Of a DNA stretch of 64,000 nt, positions 1-10,739 are shown piece by piece. A program made the translations under genes and the position numbers. The notes under the pieces are model-generated. The model was not told the origin of the DNA, ran no database searches, and saw only the letters and a program-made list of their open reading frames with translations. Source of the DNA: Theobroma cacao (taxonomy: Eukaryota; Streptophyta; Magnoliopsida; Malvales; Malvaceae). The first letter of the stretch is position 1, and the number at the start of each line of letters is the position of its first letter. Location of the stretch: assembly GCF_000208745.1 (NCBI RefSeq), contig NC_030851.1, positions 11,419,859 to 11,483,858 of the forward strand. The letters are read 5' to 3'.

Positions 1-870
1 AAGAAAAAGAAAGAAAGGAAGAAAAGCTTGGTTTTGTAATTCAAGCAAGCTAAGGTAAGGATTTTTGTGTTTTAAGCTCATGGTTGGTTAAATCTTTGGA
101 GAAATAATGTGTGAATCATTTTGGTAGCTTGATGATTAATGTTTTGAAGGAATATTAGAGTGCAAGTACGGGTCAAGCAATCATAAAGGTAAAGACAAAT
201 GATGTTTTAAGTGTAGTTGAGGAATCTTGAGAAAATGTGAATTGTTGTGTAGTTGACATTTTAAGTGGCATATTGTGAGAAATTGTGGTTGTTGTGGAAA
301 GGATAATTGAACTTGATAAATATCCTGAGAAAAGATTAATATATGTGTTAGAGTCATAAACAAGTTACCGGTAATCATAATTTAAAGAATTACGCAAGCA
401 AGGGATAGAAGCAACTTTGGTAAAAATTGTGTCAAGATAAGTTAAGTTGAATAAGGATTCGTGATTGAATGAAAAAGGAAAGTATAAATGATATACGCTG
501 AAGATATTGAATTGGGATTGTTGCTAGGAAGTGTAACAGTAAAGGTAGCGTACTATGGTGGTGTGTCGAGGGAAATAACGAGCGACCGGCAAGTAGGAAT
601 AGCTAGATATGCTTCCGAACAAATAACAATGTAATATCCTACTATCGTAAGGTAAGTGAACTTGCATTTCAAAATGTTTTGGGAAGTGCCTACATGTTTA
701 AATAAATCATTTGAAAGTTTCATTTGTTTTTGCTTTAAAAAAATATACTTGGGGAACAAGCCCTTGATAAAATGTTTTTATCTTGTGAAATGTGCAATAT
801 GAATAGTTCATGCGTTATCACATTATATTGATATGTATATTATGCTTTGGATGTTCTTTTTGTGTGATAA

Positions 871-1041
871 TAATGACCCAGCTATATGAGGTGTGGGAGT
901 GTACATGAGCTGATGATGACTCAACTATGTGTGATGTGGGAGTGCACATGAGCTGATGATGACCCAACTATGTGCGATGTGGGAGTGCACATAAGCTAAT
1001 GATGACCCGACTATGTGCGAATAGGGAGTGCACATGAGCTG
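871..1041. repeat. Tandem repeat, about four 43-bp units inside LTR copy A
   Basis: Units carry the core GATGATGACCCAACTATGTG followed by a GTGGGAGTGCACATGAGCT-like half. The same array in reverse orientation lies at about 3345-3465 in copy B, with fewer and more diverged units, so the array is an old part of this LTR family. Confidence 0.75.
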
Positions 1042-1215
1042 AGTGTGGCAGAATGGTATGCATGATGATGTATGTATATATATATGTTATAGAAAGTTTA
1101 TGAAAATATCTGTGAATGTGATGTATGTTGGCATTGTTAATTGCCCCCAAATTGTTTTTCATTTTAGCAAGAAAATGGCTTTTTGATGTAACAAGACCCC
1201 TTCAACTAAATTGCT

Positions 1216-1565
1216 CTATTTCTCGCTGTAGCGAGATTTATTTTCGCTACAGCGAGAAACTCTCAAGTAGGCAACCTTAATCCATGCTCTGAATTTCACT
1301 GCAGCGAGAATGGATTCTCGCTGGAGCGAGAAACTCTGGGGTGGTTTCAAAATTGTGGTGCAGTGCTTTCATTTTTTTTAATGATTTTGACCACTTTCCA
1401 ATTAAAACTGGGCAAAATGGTAAACATCAAAGTTGTAGCCCAGCCTCTTAGCTTTCTAATGACTTAAAAATCATGTTAATTAGACTTCTGTAGTATAAGA
1501 TATGTTTAAAAAACCAAAACATATGTAAACCAAAAATACCTTTTCACTACAACGAGAAACCCTTT
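1216..1565. repeat. Scattered palindromes TTCTCGCTGCAGCGAGAA in LTR copy A
   Basis: Variants of an 18-bp self-complementary word lie at about 1219-1260, 1298-1332 and 1543-1553. Copy B has a denser set at 2795-2830 and 2993-3145, including one perfect copy at 3067-3084. Spacing is irregular, so this is not a simple satellite. Confidence 0.7.
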
Positions 1566-2157
1566 GTTTTGCTTTTCTTGCTTGGACATTTGCTGAAACT
1601 TTCATTCTTTTCAACTTCAGGGTTTATCATGGATCTTTCAACACTAAGGGATTTAATAATCAAAGGTTGAATTATGGGGTTTTACAAGAAATTAAACTAA
1701 ATTGCATTGTTTTTAACAAAAGTGCATCATGTTTTCAAAATCTTTCTGTATCGGTTGCTTGTTTCATTCTTATGTTCACTCACTGAGTTTTATACTCACT
1801 CTTTTAAACTTCATGTTTTCAGATTCGGAGGTAATTGGGACCTAGATTGAGCTGTTCACGTATGCTCGCCTTCTTGGTAGGTACTATGGCATCTCAGTAG
1901 CTGTACTTTCACCTAAGATCACTCCGCTGACTGTCAAGAGTCTTATGATTGTGTATACGTATAAGTAATGTAGACCAATAAGATTCATATTAAAAATCAA
2001 ATATGTATATTTGATTACTAATGCCATTATAAGTTGGCAAACGGGTGACATTATTTTAACATAATACAAATGTGAATATTGAGTTGCTATAAAATGTTAC
2101 TGAAATATTTATAGTTGAGAATTACAATATGTGGTTTTAGAAATGATGGCTGGGAAT

Positions 2158-4936
2158 TGTCACGACCCAAATTCCGAGCCATGACCGGCGCATGGACCCA
2201 ATGGACATAGCCCACTAAGCCCAAGCAAACCTGTCTATATGATCCATTCATAATTCCTTCAAAATTTGCTAAGGTTCTATTTCATAATTACAACTCAAAA
2301 TAATGCTAACCATTGTCATTTCATAGTGGCATTACCAATCAAATATACATAAATTGTCTAAAACATATATCTTAGTACTTTTCATCCCATATACGTATTT
2401 ACAACAAAAATAACTCTAGGCTTCCAGCGGAGTGACCAAGGTGAATGTGCGGGTATGAAAATGCCAAAATACTTACCAAGGATACGAATCTACAAAGACA
2501 CCTCGACCTAGTTACCAGTTGCCTCTTGATCTGAAAACATGAAGTTGAAAATAGTGAGTATAAACCCAGTGAGTGAACAAGGAAGGGAACAGACATACAA
2601 TAAGGAAGATTTAACGAAATCATGATGCATTTATCTTTAAAATAATGCAATTTAGTTTGGTTCTTATTAAAACCCCTCATTTAAACCCCTAATGAGTAAA
2701 TCACTTGATGATAAAAAATTCATGCTCAACAAAAGATTTGAAGAGTGAAAACTTTAAAGACATTCAAGCAAATCAAGTCAAGTAAATGACTGGTCCTCGC
2801 TACAGCGGAAAGGCATTCTTGCTGCAGCAAATTTTGGCTCAAATTATCAATTGATCGAAGGTTTCTCACCAAACCTCCTTATTTAAAACTTAATTATTTA
2901 ATTCCTTAATGTTGAAAGTCCATGCTCAACTATGGTACCAAAGAAGTGGGAAATAGGGCAGAAACCGAACAAGATAATAAGCAAGATAGAAAGTTTCTCG
3001 TTGCAACAAGATTCTTTCTCGTTGCAACAAGATTCATTCTCGCTACAGTGAGAAGCGTCAGTAACTTTCTCGCTGCAGCGAGAATCCAACCAATACAACC
3101 CTTCAAACCCGAGAGTTTTTCGTTGCAGCGAGAAACAGAACACCAACATCAATTTTTCATTCTCTCAAGAAAAGGCCATTTAGTTACAAGGACAAAATCA
3201 ACTTGAACATGCTTAGAAATTTCCAAGGTTTAACATACAAGATTCATATGCATTACAACCATATATTATACTCATGCACTTTCTATAACACACATTTTTA
3301 TGTATAAAATATACATAATCATACATACCATCCCACCATCATCAACTCATGTGCACTCCCCATTTGCACATAGCTGGGTCAGCATAAGCTCATATGCACC
3401 CCTACACGCACATGGCTAGATCATCATCAGCTCATGTGTACTTCTGCACGCACATGGTTGGGTCATCATCATCACACAAAAGGAACATCCAATGCATATT
3501 ATACATATCAACATATTGCTATAACACATGAACCATTTATATGGCACATTTTCACAAGATAAAAACATTTACCAAATGCTTGTTCCCTAGGTAGATTTTT
3601 AAAAAAAAATTAGATAAAATCATTCAAATGTTTTGTGCAAACACATTCATATTCTCAAAACAAATTTTGAAATGCAAGTTCACTCACCGGTATTCGTTAA
3701 ATTCTTACTCAACTCCAACTTCCTCTATTAGTCTAAATGGGGCGGTGGGGCTTTATTAAAACCTATCATCACATTGGCATCACAATTAACTCAATTCATG
3801 CAACTATAAATTCTAAAGGCTGTCTCCTAACTAGCATCCAAATTGCCATTCTCAACACTAAAAATCAACTCTGATTTACTACCCACCTTGGTAGCTTTGT
3901 AAATTTGAAATTCTTTCCAATAATTCTCCAAACTATTATAAAGCTCCCTTTTTCTCTCTCTAAACACCTAGCTTGTGGCATCCCTCTCGAGGCCCACTCC
4001 AAGGTATTGTATGGTCTGGGTCTATTCTGTGTGCCCCGCTGCAACAGTTCTGGCACATGAACCTTTCCGATCCCACGGATCGAACCCAACGTACCCTTTG
4101 CCTCCCCCCCAGAAAGGGAACGCCTTTAACCATTTCAGTTTTTTTGTGGCATCCCCTTCGGGGCAGCTGAAATGGTTAAAGGCGTTCCCTTCGGGGGGAG
4201 CAAAAGGTCTTGGGTTCGATCCGTGAGATCGAAAAGGTTCATGTGTCAGAACTACTGCAGCAGGGCACACAGAATAGACCCAGACCATACAATACCTTGG
4301 AGTGGGCCCCAAGGGGGATGCCACATAGCTAGTGAGAGAAAGTATGGGAGTAAGATTTTTCAAAGGTTTTAAAAGTGAGAGAGTGAAAGAGCACAAAGGT
4401 TCTATGAAATGGTACACAAAACCATGAAAGGTGGAGCTAGCTTGAGAGAGTTATGAAAGCTTGAAGAGAACTCCTATGGAGGATGAAGAAACGTGAGAGG
4501 GAAGAAGGAAGAAGAAGAAGAAGCTGCTGGAAGATGATATTTATAGCTCATGCTTATCCAACTCCACTTAAATTACGAAAATGCCATTAACAAGTTAGCT
4601 TGCTCACCTTCAATCCTTGATGCAATCTTTTTGCTCTTTTAACACTAGGACAAGGTCCCTAATAATCTAGAAATACTCGGTTTCACGAAAACTTAAAAAT
4701 CTTGACCCGAGATGAAAAATGACCATTTTGCTCCTACCTCGGGAATCATCATTATTTTTATTTCTTTCGTCATTTTACCCGTATTTCATCATTCATTTAT
4801 GCCTTAGGCCTACTTAGGCTTTAATATTGTTTAAAAACTTACTTTTAGGGGCTTACTAAGGATATGACGAAACTATCCCAGCTCGTATTATTGAGTCTAT
4901 GCCTAGTTACGAGCCTATAGAGGTCAAGGTCTCACA
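2158..4936 (-). mobile_element. Ty3-type solo LTR (copy B), 2779 bp, inserted in copy A
   Basis: Read on the minus strand this LTR begins TGTGAGACCTTGACC (4936) and ends GGGTCGTGACA (2158), so it has TG...CA ends, and it has a perfect 5-bp target duplication ggaat. No internal retrotransposon domains accompany it, so it is a solo LTR left by LTR-LTR recombination. A TATA box (GCTATAAATATC on the minus strand, about 4534-4546) followed by a pyrimidine-rich leader marks the likely LTR promoter. The block 2400-3700 aligns in reverse with 640-1980 of copy A. A tRNA-like foldback (3969-4331) interrupts the 5' half. Confidence 0.82.
3969..4331. mobile_element. tRNA-like SINE foldback (inverted duplication)
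   Basis: Two arms of about 165-170 bp (3969-4138 and 4167-4331) are near-perfect reverse complements around a short spacer, so the transcript would form one long hairpin. The right arm has a Pol III A-box-like TGGTTAAAGGCG (4173-4184) and a B-box GGTTCGATCC (4213-4222) with tRNA-like spacing; the left arm carries the same in reverse. GTGGCATCCC words stand at 3975 and 4147 and the complement GGGATGCCAC near 4315-4324. This looks like a SINE inserted twice head-to-head or duplicated as an inverted repeat. The short reading frames across it come from the arms and are not genes. Confidence 0.65.
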
Positions 4937-5045
4937 GGAATGATAATCGGGATTGCGTAAAAAGGCTTGCTTGAGCTTAGTGGGCTATGCCTATTGGGCC
5001 CATGTGCCGGTCATGGCTCGAAAATTGAGCTGTGACATTTTCTCC

Positions 5046-5920
5046 CTTGTTTGGTTGGCAATTTGGTAAGGAATAGTAATTCTTACATTTTACTTATTTT
5101 TCAAAATCAATAAAAAATCATCTTTAATTAAATTCTCCTTCGTATTAGCTATTCCATATTTAATAGAATAGTTTCCAAAATCGTGAAGATTAAATTACCC
5201 CTCATAAGTTTGAAAATTTACAACTTCACTTATATAAAAACATTCTTTTTTTCTCTCTCTTCCTCTATTCCATTTTCTTCCTTTTCTCCTTTTCTCTCTA
5301 ATCTTCCACCCAAATCTAGTCCAACACTTCCCGCCCAGATCCTCGTGCTCAGATTTGGCACTCCACCACTAGATCTAACCACGGGGAATGCCGATCTAGT
5401 GCCTTAGTAGCCAGATCCAGCCACAAGGAGCACTAGATCGGCACATCCTTACACCGACCACATTTCCAGTGGCCGACCAAAAGAGAAAAAAGGAAAATAA
5501 AAAGTTTAAGTTTTTTATTATATATTATAAAAATAATATTTAAAAATTTAAAATTATTAATATTTTCATTATAATGACATTTAAATTATATATAAAATAT
5601 TAATATTTAAATTATTAATATTTTAAATAAATTATAAATTATTAATATTGATGAAATAAAATAAAATAAAAATAAATAATTATATATTATAATAAAAAGT
5701 ATTTTTGTTATTTTATTCTTTATTCTTTTGTTATTCTAAAATTATTTTTACCAAATCAAACATTGTAATAAGTTATAATTATAATTCCTATCTTATTCTC
5801 TTTTATCAACTAAACTACATAATAATATTATTATTCTATTCTTTTTTTATTATATTTTTTTAAAATATTAATTTTATTTCATTTTATTCTATTCCGCTAA
5901 CCAAACCAAACGTACTTTAA
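5046..5920. mobile_element. Probable MITE with GTTTGGTT-type inverted ends
   Basis: The left end GTTTGGTTGGC...GGAATAG (from about 5049) is matched in reverse by CTATTCCGCTAACCAAACC at the right (about 5889-5906). The core is AT-rich except for a GC-richer block at about 5320-5470 with repeated AGATC-containing words. I could not see a clear target duplication. Confidence 0.4.
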
Positions 5921-6132
5921 AACTCTAACCAAACGTAAAACTCTGTATATGCAATATATGCAACCTGTAAACCTTCACTAAATAGCACATTTACAAAGCA
6001 GTCCTGCTGTTGTCAACCAATGCCATGTGGAATGCACATGCTTGATTCCTATTAAAGAGAAACCGAGAATGATATGTTTGATGACTTAAGAGAGGACACT
6101 TATTGGTAGAAAAAACATCAGAGATGTTCAAT

Positions 6133-6290
6133 TCAAGCTTCTTTTCCTTGGTTTGTTACAACTAGCTCGCTTTCCCCTGACTGTAAAGCTGGGTCAATTT
6201 TGATGCCCCGTGAACTAGGGTATTGATCACTGATCTCTCTTTCTAAGGTCTCAAAGACAAATCCTATGGCCTCGTATTTTTTTTTAGGGT
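6133..6290 (-). other. Unidentified exon-like reading frame (about 47-52 codons)
   Basis: From about 6290 down to a TGA at 6133-6135 one minus-strand frame stays open with a protein-like composition (includes FVFETLEREISDQYPSSRG and ends LVVTNQGKEA). It is too short to call a gene and has no start codon, and I do not recognise it. It may be the last exon, or a captured or decayed fragment, of another gene. The rest of 5921-6930 shows no other feature except a (TAA)n microsatellite near 6437-6460. Confidence 0.3.
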
Positions 6291-6936
6291 TTATGCACTA
6301 TGTTTATATTTCTGAATGAGCATTCGGCTTTACCAAAATCATGCACCCAATATTTATAATGAAAATCTTAATTTTGTACATTAATCATATGTTAATTCAC
6401 ACGTGTGAACTGTCTTTTTAAATTTCCGACTTTCCTTATAATAATAATAATAATAATAATGGGGAGCTGGGGCATGTTACCGTCGCACCATTGTTTTCAA
6501 CTAAACTGGCCGGCTTATATAGTATTTTATCTCTATTTGTTAAGTGGAGATTGAAATGATTTCTAGAAGATAAACTTATCCTTTTCGATAAAATGTAGAG
6601 AAAGACAGAGAGGTCAACCAAGCTGCCATTGTCTCTATGCAAATTTCTGTAAAATCTAAAATTGTGCCATTGAATCAAGGAGTGAAACTCCAAAATACGT
6701 TAAAATTTTTAATTAAAATGTAGTGTATGGAATCATTTAGGTCTGTCAAAGCTAAGATAAGATGACAATAACATTCATTGCTTTTACTTCAAATTTGGAA
6801 GTTTTACTCCAATTTTTTTATTGATCGATGGGACAAGTGAACTCCTTGCTATTGTACGATGATCGACCTAGCTTTCACGGTTTTTGTGGGATATATTTCT
6901 TCTGGTAATTACCCTCAAACTGCTTCAGCAAAAGCC

Positions 6937-6943
6937 ATATAAG
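6937..6943 (+). promoter_or_regulatory. Candidate TATA box of the P450 gene
   Basis: CCATATAAGG lies 82-88 bp upstream of the start codon at 7025, a normal distance for a plant gene with a 50-60 nt leader. Inference from position and sequence only. Confidence 0.4.
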
Positions 6944-7024
6944 GACTTAACTACCCTTCCTACTTTCCCAATTCCCATACTCCCATCCCCAACAAAAGAA
7001 AAACAAAGACAAAAAGTTGTGATC

Positions 7025-7406
7025 ATGGCAGTGTTGATTACACTTCTCTCTGTTGTGGCCATAGCCTGCGGTCTGAAACTGCTCTATGTGATATGGTGGA
7101 GACCGAAAACGATAGAGAAGCAGCTATGGAAACAGGGCATCCATGGACATCCGTACAAGTTGATTCACGGGAACACCAAGGAGATGATCAAGTTAGCAAA
7201 GGAAAAAGGGTCGAAACCTCTCGAGCAGCCGCACGACATCTTGCCTCGTCTCAATCCTTTGCTTCATGATCTGGTCACGACTTACAGTATGTTATACTTG
7301 TTTCCCCACGCTAATGTTTGCTGATTTCAATAACTTGCGGTCTTGTTTTTCCTTATGTTTTCAACTTTTGCATTCCGGGGTCTGCCTTTTCAGTTGTTAT
7401 GGTTTC

Positions 7407-7437
<31 letters not shown>

Positions 7438-9850
7438 CGTATGGATCATTGCAATCGAAACCGGCACAGCCTCGAAAATCAGGATGGTTATTTGACTTTG
7501 GGACATGTGAGGTGGGATTAGTGTCCAAGCTAGAATTTCAAACCAGCACGCATCAAAATATATATAAAACTGCTGCTATATATTAGCAGTATGATATATT
7601 TTAAATTGATTCAGCGTAGAAATGAACTTTTCTTATACTACAAGTTCATTACATTACTGTTTCAGGGGTGATGTTTAGCCAGCCATCTAACCTTTTGCTT
7701 AGCATATTTCACCAAGAAAATAAAGAAGAAAAAGAAAGCATGTAGACTATCAATTGTCAAAAGAGGGAGGTCTGCCCTGTACTTTGATGAGATTCAAACA
7801 ATATACCCTGTCATCTTCCCGTTTGAGACTGTCAATTGTCTTAAAGGATATGCAACTGACAAGCCTCAATGTATATGTGAAAACCATGCAGAAAAATCGT
7901 TTGTTATTTGGTATGGAACAACTCCCCGTGTGGCAATCATGGAGCCAAACTTAATAAAAGAGATTCTGAACAACAATTCTGGTGACTTCCCTAAGCCATA
8001 TATAAATTCATTCACTCAGCTGTTCGTGACTGGCCTTGCGAGCTATAACGGAGATAAATGGGCCAAACACAGGAAAATCGTTAATCCGGCCTTCCGCATA
8101 GAGAAGTTGAAGGTTATCTTTTTCAGTCATTGCTTTGTTATTTCTTCTTCTTTAGCTTCTTGTGTAGCATCTTTTCCATTATTGTTGGCAACTTATTTTA
8201 TCCTTTGGGTGATTTTGTTAGCATATGTTGCCTGCATTTGTGGTTTGTACCGAAGAATTGATTGAAAAGTGGAGCAAATTGGTAAACTTCATGGGATCTT
8301 GTGAAGTGGATATGTCTGTCGAATTTCAAAACTTAACTGGGGATGTCATATCCAGAGCAGCTTTCGGAAGCAATTTCGAAGAAGGGAGGTTGATATTCCT
8401 ACTCCAAAAGGAGCAGGGGCGCCTCTTTTTACAATCTCAGATGAGCATCAATTTCCCATGGCTAAGGTACATTTATCCAATGCCATTTCCTCATTCATTA
8501 TCACCTTCTGTTTCACTCGCTATCTTCACGATTAATTAAGCATTTGCTTGGCAACTCTAGCTGTTTTGTGTATTTAAGATATAATAATTCTAAAATTTAA
8601 TGACAATGACTTTGAACACAACGGATGTTTACATAAATTTTATACCTAAAAACAACAAGTCTATCAACAAACAACTAATAAACAAAACAATATCTACTCG
8701 AATAGTATGTTAAATTTCAAGACTAATGATGTTCAATTTATAATAAATAAAATTAATGTTGTGATATTATATTTATGTGTCTAAGATACCTTCAACTTAA
8801 CTAACCTGATATTTCACATTATATACAACATTTTTTAAAATTTTTATAAAGAGGGTTAATATTAATTGTCACCCAAAATTTTAAACAACCTAAAAATACA
8901 ATCTCCTCATCGTTAATAGTATCACTTACATGGCTCATTCCATTTCAAAAATTCATTCTGAATTAGGTTTCTGCCAACCAAAGTAAACAAAAGGATGAGG
9001 CACATCCACAAAGAAGTTGGATCCTTATTGACAGGTATAATAGAAAAAAGAGAGAAGGTCATAGGATCAGGAGATCACAAAGACGATTTGTTGGGCTTGC
9101 TATTGAAGTCTAATCTCGATGAGCTACAAGAGAAGAAGCATTCGAATTCCAGGATGACCACCGAGGATGTGATAGAAGAGTGCAAGTTGTTTTACTTTGC
9201 TGGTCAGGAAACCACAGCCAATTTGCTGACGTGGACCATGATTGTGTTGAGCATGCATACTGATTGGCAGGAGCGAGCCAGGGAAGAAGTATTGCAAGTT
9301 TTTGGGAGGAATAAACCAGCATACGATGACTTGAATCGCTTGAAGATAGTAAGTGCAGTGTCGCTTTTCTTGTGTTGTTTGATTGAGATTGATTTCTAAT
9401 TTTTTTTAATTAAAACTTTTTTACAAGGTAAACATGATCCTACTTGAAGTTCTGAGACTATACCCCTCAACATCCCTCATTCGACGGACATACAGAGAGA
9501 CCAAGCTGGGAAATTTGTGTCTTCCAGCAGGGGTGCAGCTGTTTATACCATTGCACCTCGTTCATAGGGATACAGAACAATGGGGAGAAGATGCAACGGA
9601 GTTCAAGCCAGAAAGATTTTCAGAAGGGATTTTGAAGCCAACCAAGGATAGAATATCCTACTTCCCTTTTGGCTGGGGCCCAAGAATATGCGTTGGTCAA
9701 AACTTTGCGATGCTTGAATCTAAATTAGCCTTGGCCCAAATCTTGCAGAATTTCTCATTTGAGCTTTCACCAAGCTATACCCACGCCCCATATGCTGCTG
9801 TAACACTTCAACCTCAATATGGTGCTCAAATCATCTTACACAAATTATGA
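7025..9850 (+). CDS. CYP72A: Cytochrome P450, CYP72A-type, 510 aa, five exons
   Basis: Exons 7025-7286, 7892-8112, 8222-8466, 8967-9348 and 9428-9850 join in frame with GT-AG introns. The product is a microsomal haem-thiolate monooxygenase that would take electrons from NADPH-P450 reductase. An N-terminal hydrophobic anchor (about residues 2-22) is followed by the CYP72-clan WWRP motif. Visible hallmarks: AGQETT oxygen-binding helix I motif (321-326), ExxR with E377 and R380, PERF (431-434), and the haem loop [10 protein letters not shown] with Cys458. Length, exon pattern and the C-terminal tail ending [14 protein letters not shown] fit CYP72A. Trp453 replaces the glycine usual in CYP72A (FGGGPR) but does not touch the invariant residues. 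CYP72A enzymes act on terpenoids, gibberellins or related compounds; the substrate here is unknown. The frame continues upstream to 6884, but the Met at 7025 gives the usual family N-terminus. All exons are intact, so the gene is probably functional. Confidence 0.93.
7408..7437. repeat. (AAT)n microsatellite in P450 intron 1
   Basis: About ten AAT triplets inside the 605-bp first intron. It is a likely length-polymorphic marker and has no coding role. Confidence 0.85.
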
Positions 9851-10351
9851 GAATGAGAGGCAGGCAACCGCAACTGCTTCTCTAATCTCTATCTTGTTTC
9901 GCGTTGTGCTTGTACATCCAAAACTGCAGCCTTATCATGTGAAGTAGCTTTAAGCGATATGGCAGTATAGTTGATACCTTTTCTTTCTGCGTCCTTGGTT
10001 TTAAATTTTTAACTACTTCATACACTGCTAGGCTAATTAACCACATCATAAATGAAACAGTAACTGTAGGGATGAGCAAAATTGGACCAAAACAATGATT
10101 TATCCGAACCAAATATAATTTGAGTAAAATGATTCGGTCCAAGTGGTCCATTAAGTCTATTAGTTTAAAAAATTTGATTCAATTAGTTTATTTAGTTGGT
10201 TGTCATTCTTAATATTTTTGAACTGAATCGATCGAAACACCAAATTAATATTATATATATAATATATATATATATATATTTTTTATAAATTATATAAAAA
10301 ATATATTTTCCTTTTTCTAAGTTGATGATATGCGAAAGTTTATTGTCTTGT

Positions 10352-10720
10352 TGTGAGATATTGGGGAAGAATCAAGAGAAGATGAGCCATTGTGGAAAAT
10401 TTCGAATATCTTCATTAAGAGGAAAATGAATACAGCAAGAGTATTTATACCCTGTTTGTCTAGCTATTTCTAACTAACTGAACAAAGTGAGAAAAGTAGT
10501 TAAGAACTAACTAAACTAACATACATTTACACCTGTTAAAAAGTAAAAGCAGTAAAGTAACTAACTAAAATAAATTATACATGTGTTAGTCTATTTACTA
10601 CTTTAAAAGTGAAACATGTGAGAAGGACAAGGTCTCTCTTCATCATTCTACTATGCCTCTTTTTCAATCCTGACTTCAACCAGATTTTTGCTTTAATCTT
10701 TATTCAATTATCCTGACTGA
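10352..10720 (-). repeat. 3' LTR of copia element
   Basis: On the plus strand it begins TGTGAGATATTGGGGAAG and is homologous along its length to the right LTR. The inner end is uncertain by about 10 bp; the last 25 bp have an insertion relative to the other LTR. Confidence 0.78.
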
Positions 10721-10721
10721 T

Positions 10722-10736
10722 ACTCTCCCTCAAGAT
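10722..10736 (-). other. Polypurine tract of copia element
   Basis: The minus strand reads CTTGAGGGAGAGTA directly inside the 3' LTR, the typical copia plus-strand primer. Confidence 0.6.
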
Positions 10737-10739
10737 GCA

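Larger units (their letters stand above)
1..5037 (+). mobile_element. Ty3-type LTR (copy A), 5' end outside window, interrupted by copy B
   Basis: Forward-orientation LTR whose 3' end is at 5037 (ends TGTGACA). It is split: 1-2157 and 4937-5037 belong to it, and 2158-4936 is a second LTR inserted in it. The insertion is flanked by the 5-bp duplication ggaat (2153-2157 and 4937-4941). The motif TCACTGAGTTTTATACTCAC near 1780, followed by a stretch leading to TTTTCAGATTCGGAGG, is the usual region before the 3' end in this class of plant LTR. The same blocks occur, diverged, in reverse orientation in copy B. The last 75 bp match the 3' end of copy B, which proves common family. No coding region was seen. 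Family assignment to Ty3/gypsy is inferred from the LTR style only. Confidence 0.75.

Noticed and set aside
4200..4240. A functional tRNA gene
   Set aside because: Only A-box and B-box-like words are present; there is no acceptor stem pairing or anticodon arm, and it lies in a foldback.
3865..4417. Overlapping reading frames of 65-131 codons on both strands
   Set aside because: They come from the two arms of the SINE foldback; frames on opposite strands mirror each other and match no protein family.
2158..5037. A single TIR transposon from 2158 to 5037, because both ends read TGTCAC-like with 75-bp inverted similarity
   Set aside because: Flanks do not match as a duplication. The ggaat copies at 2153-2157 and 4937-4941 show instead that LTR B ends at 4936 and that the last 100 bp belong to LTR A.
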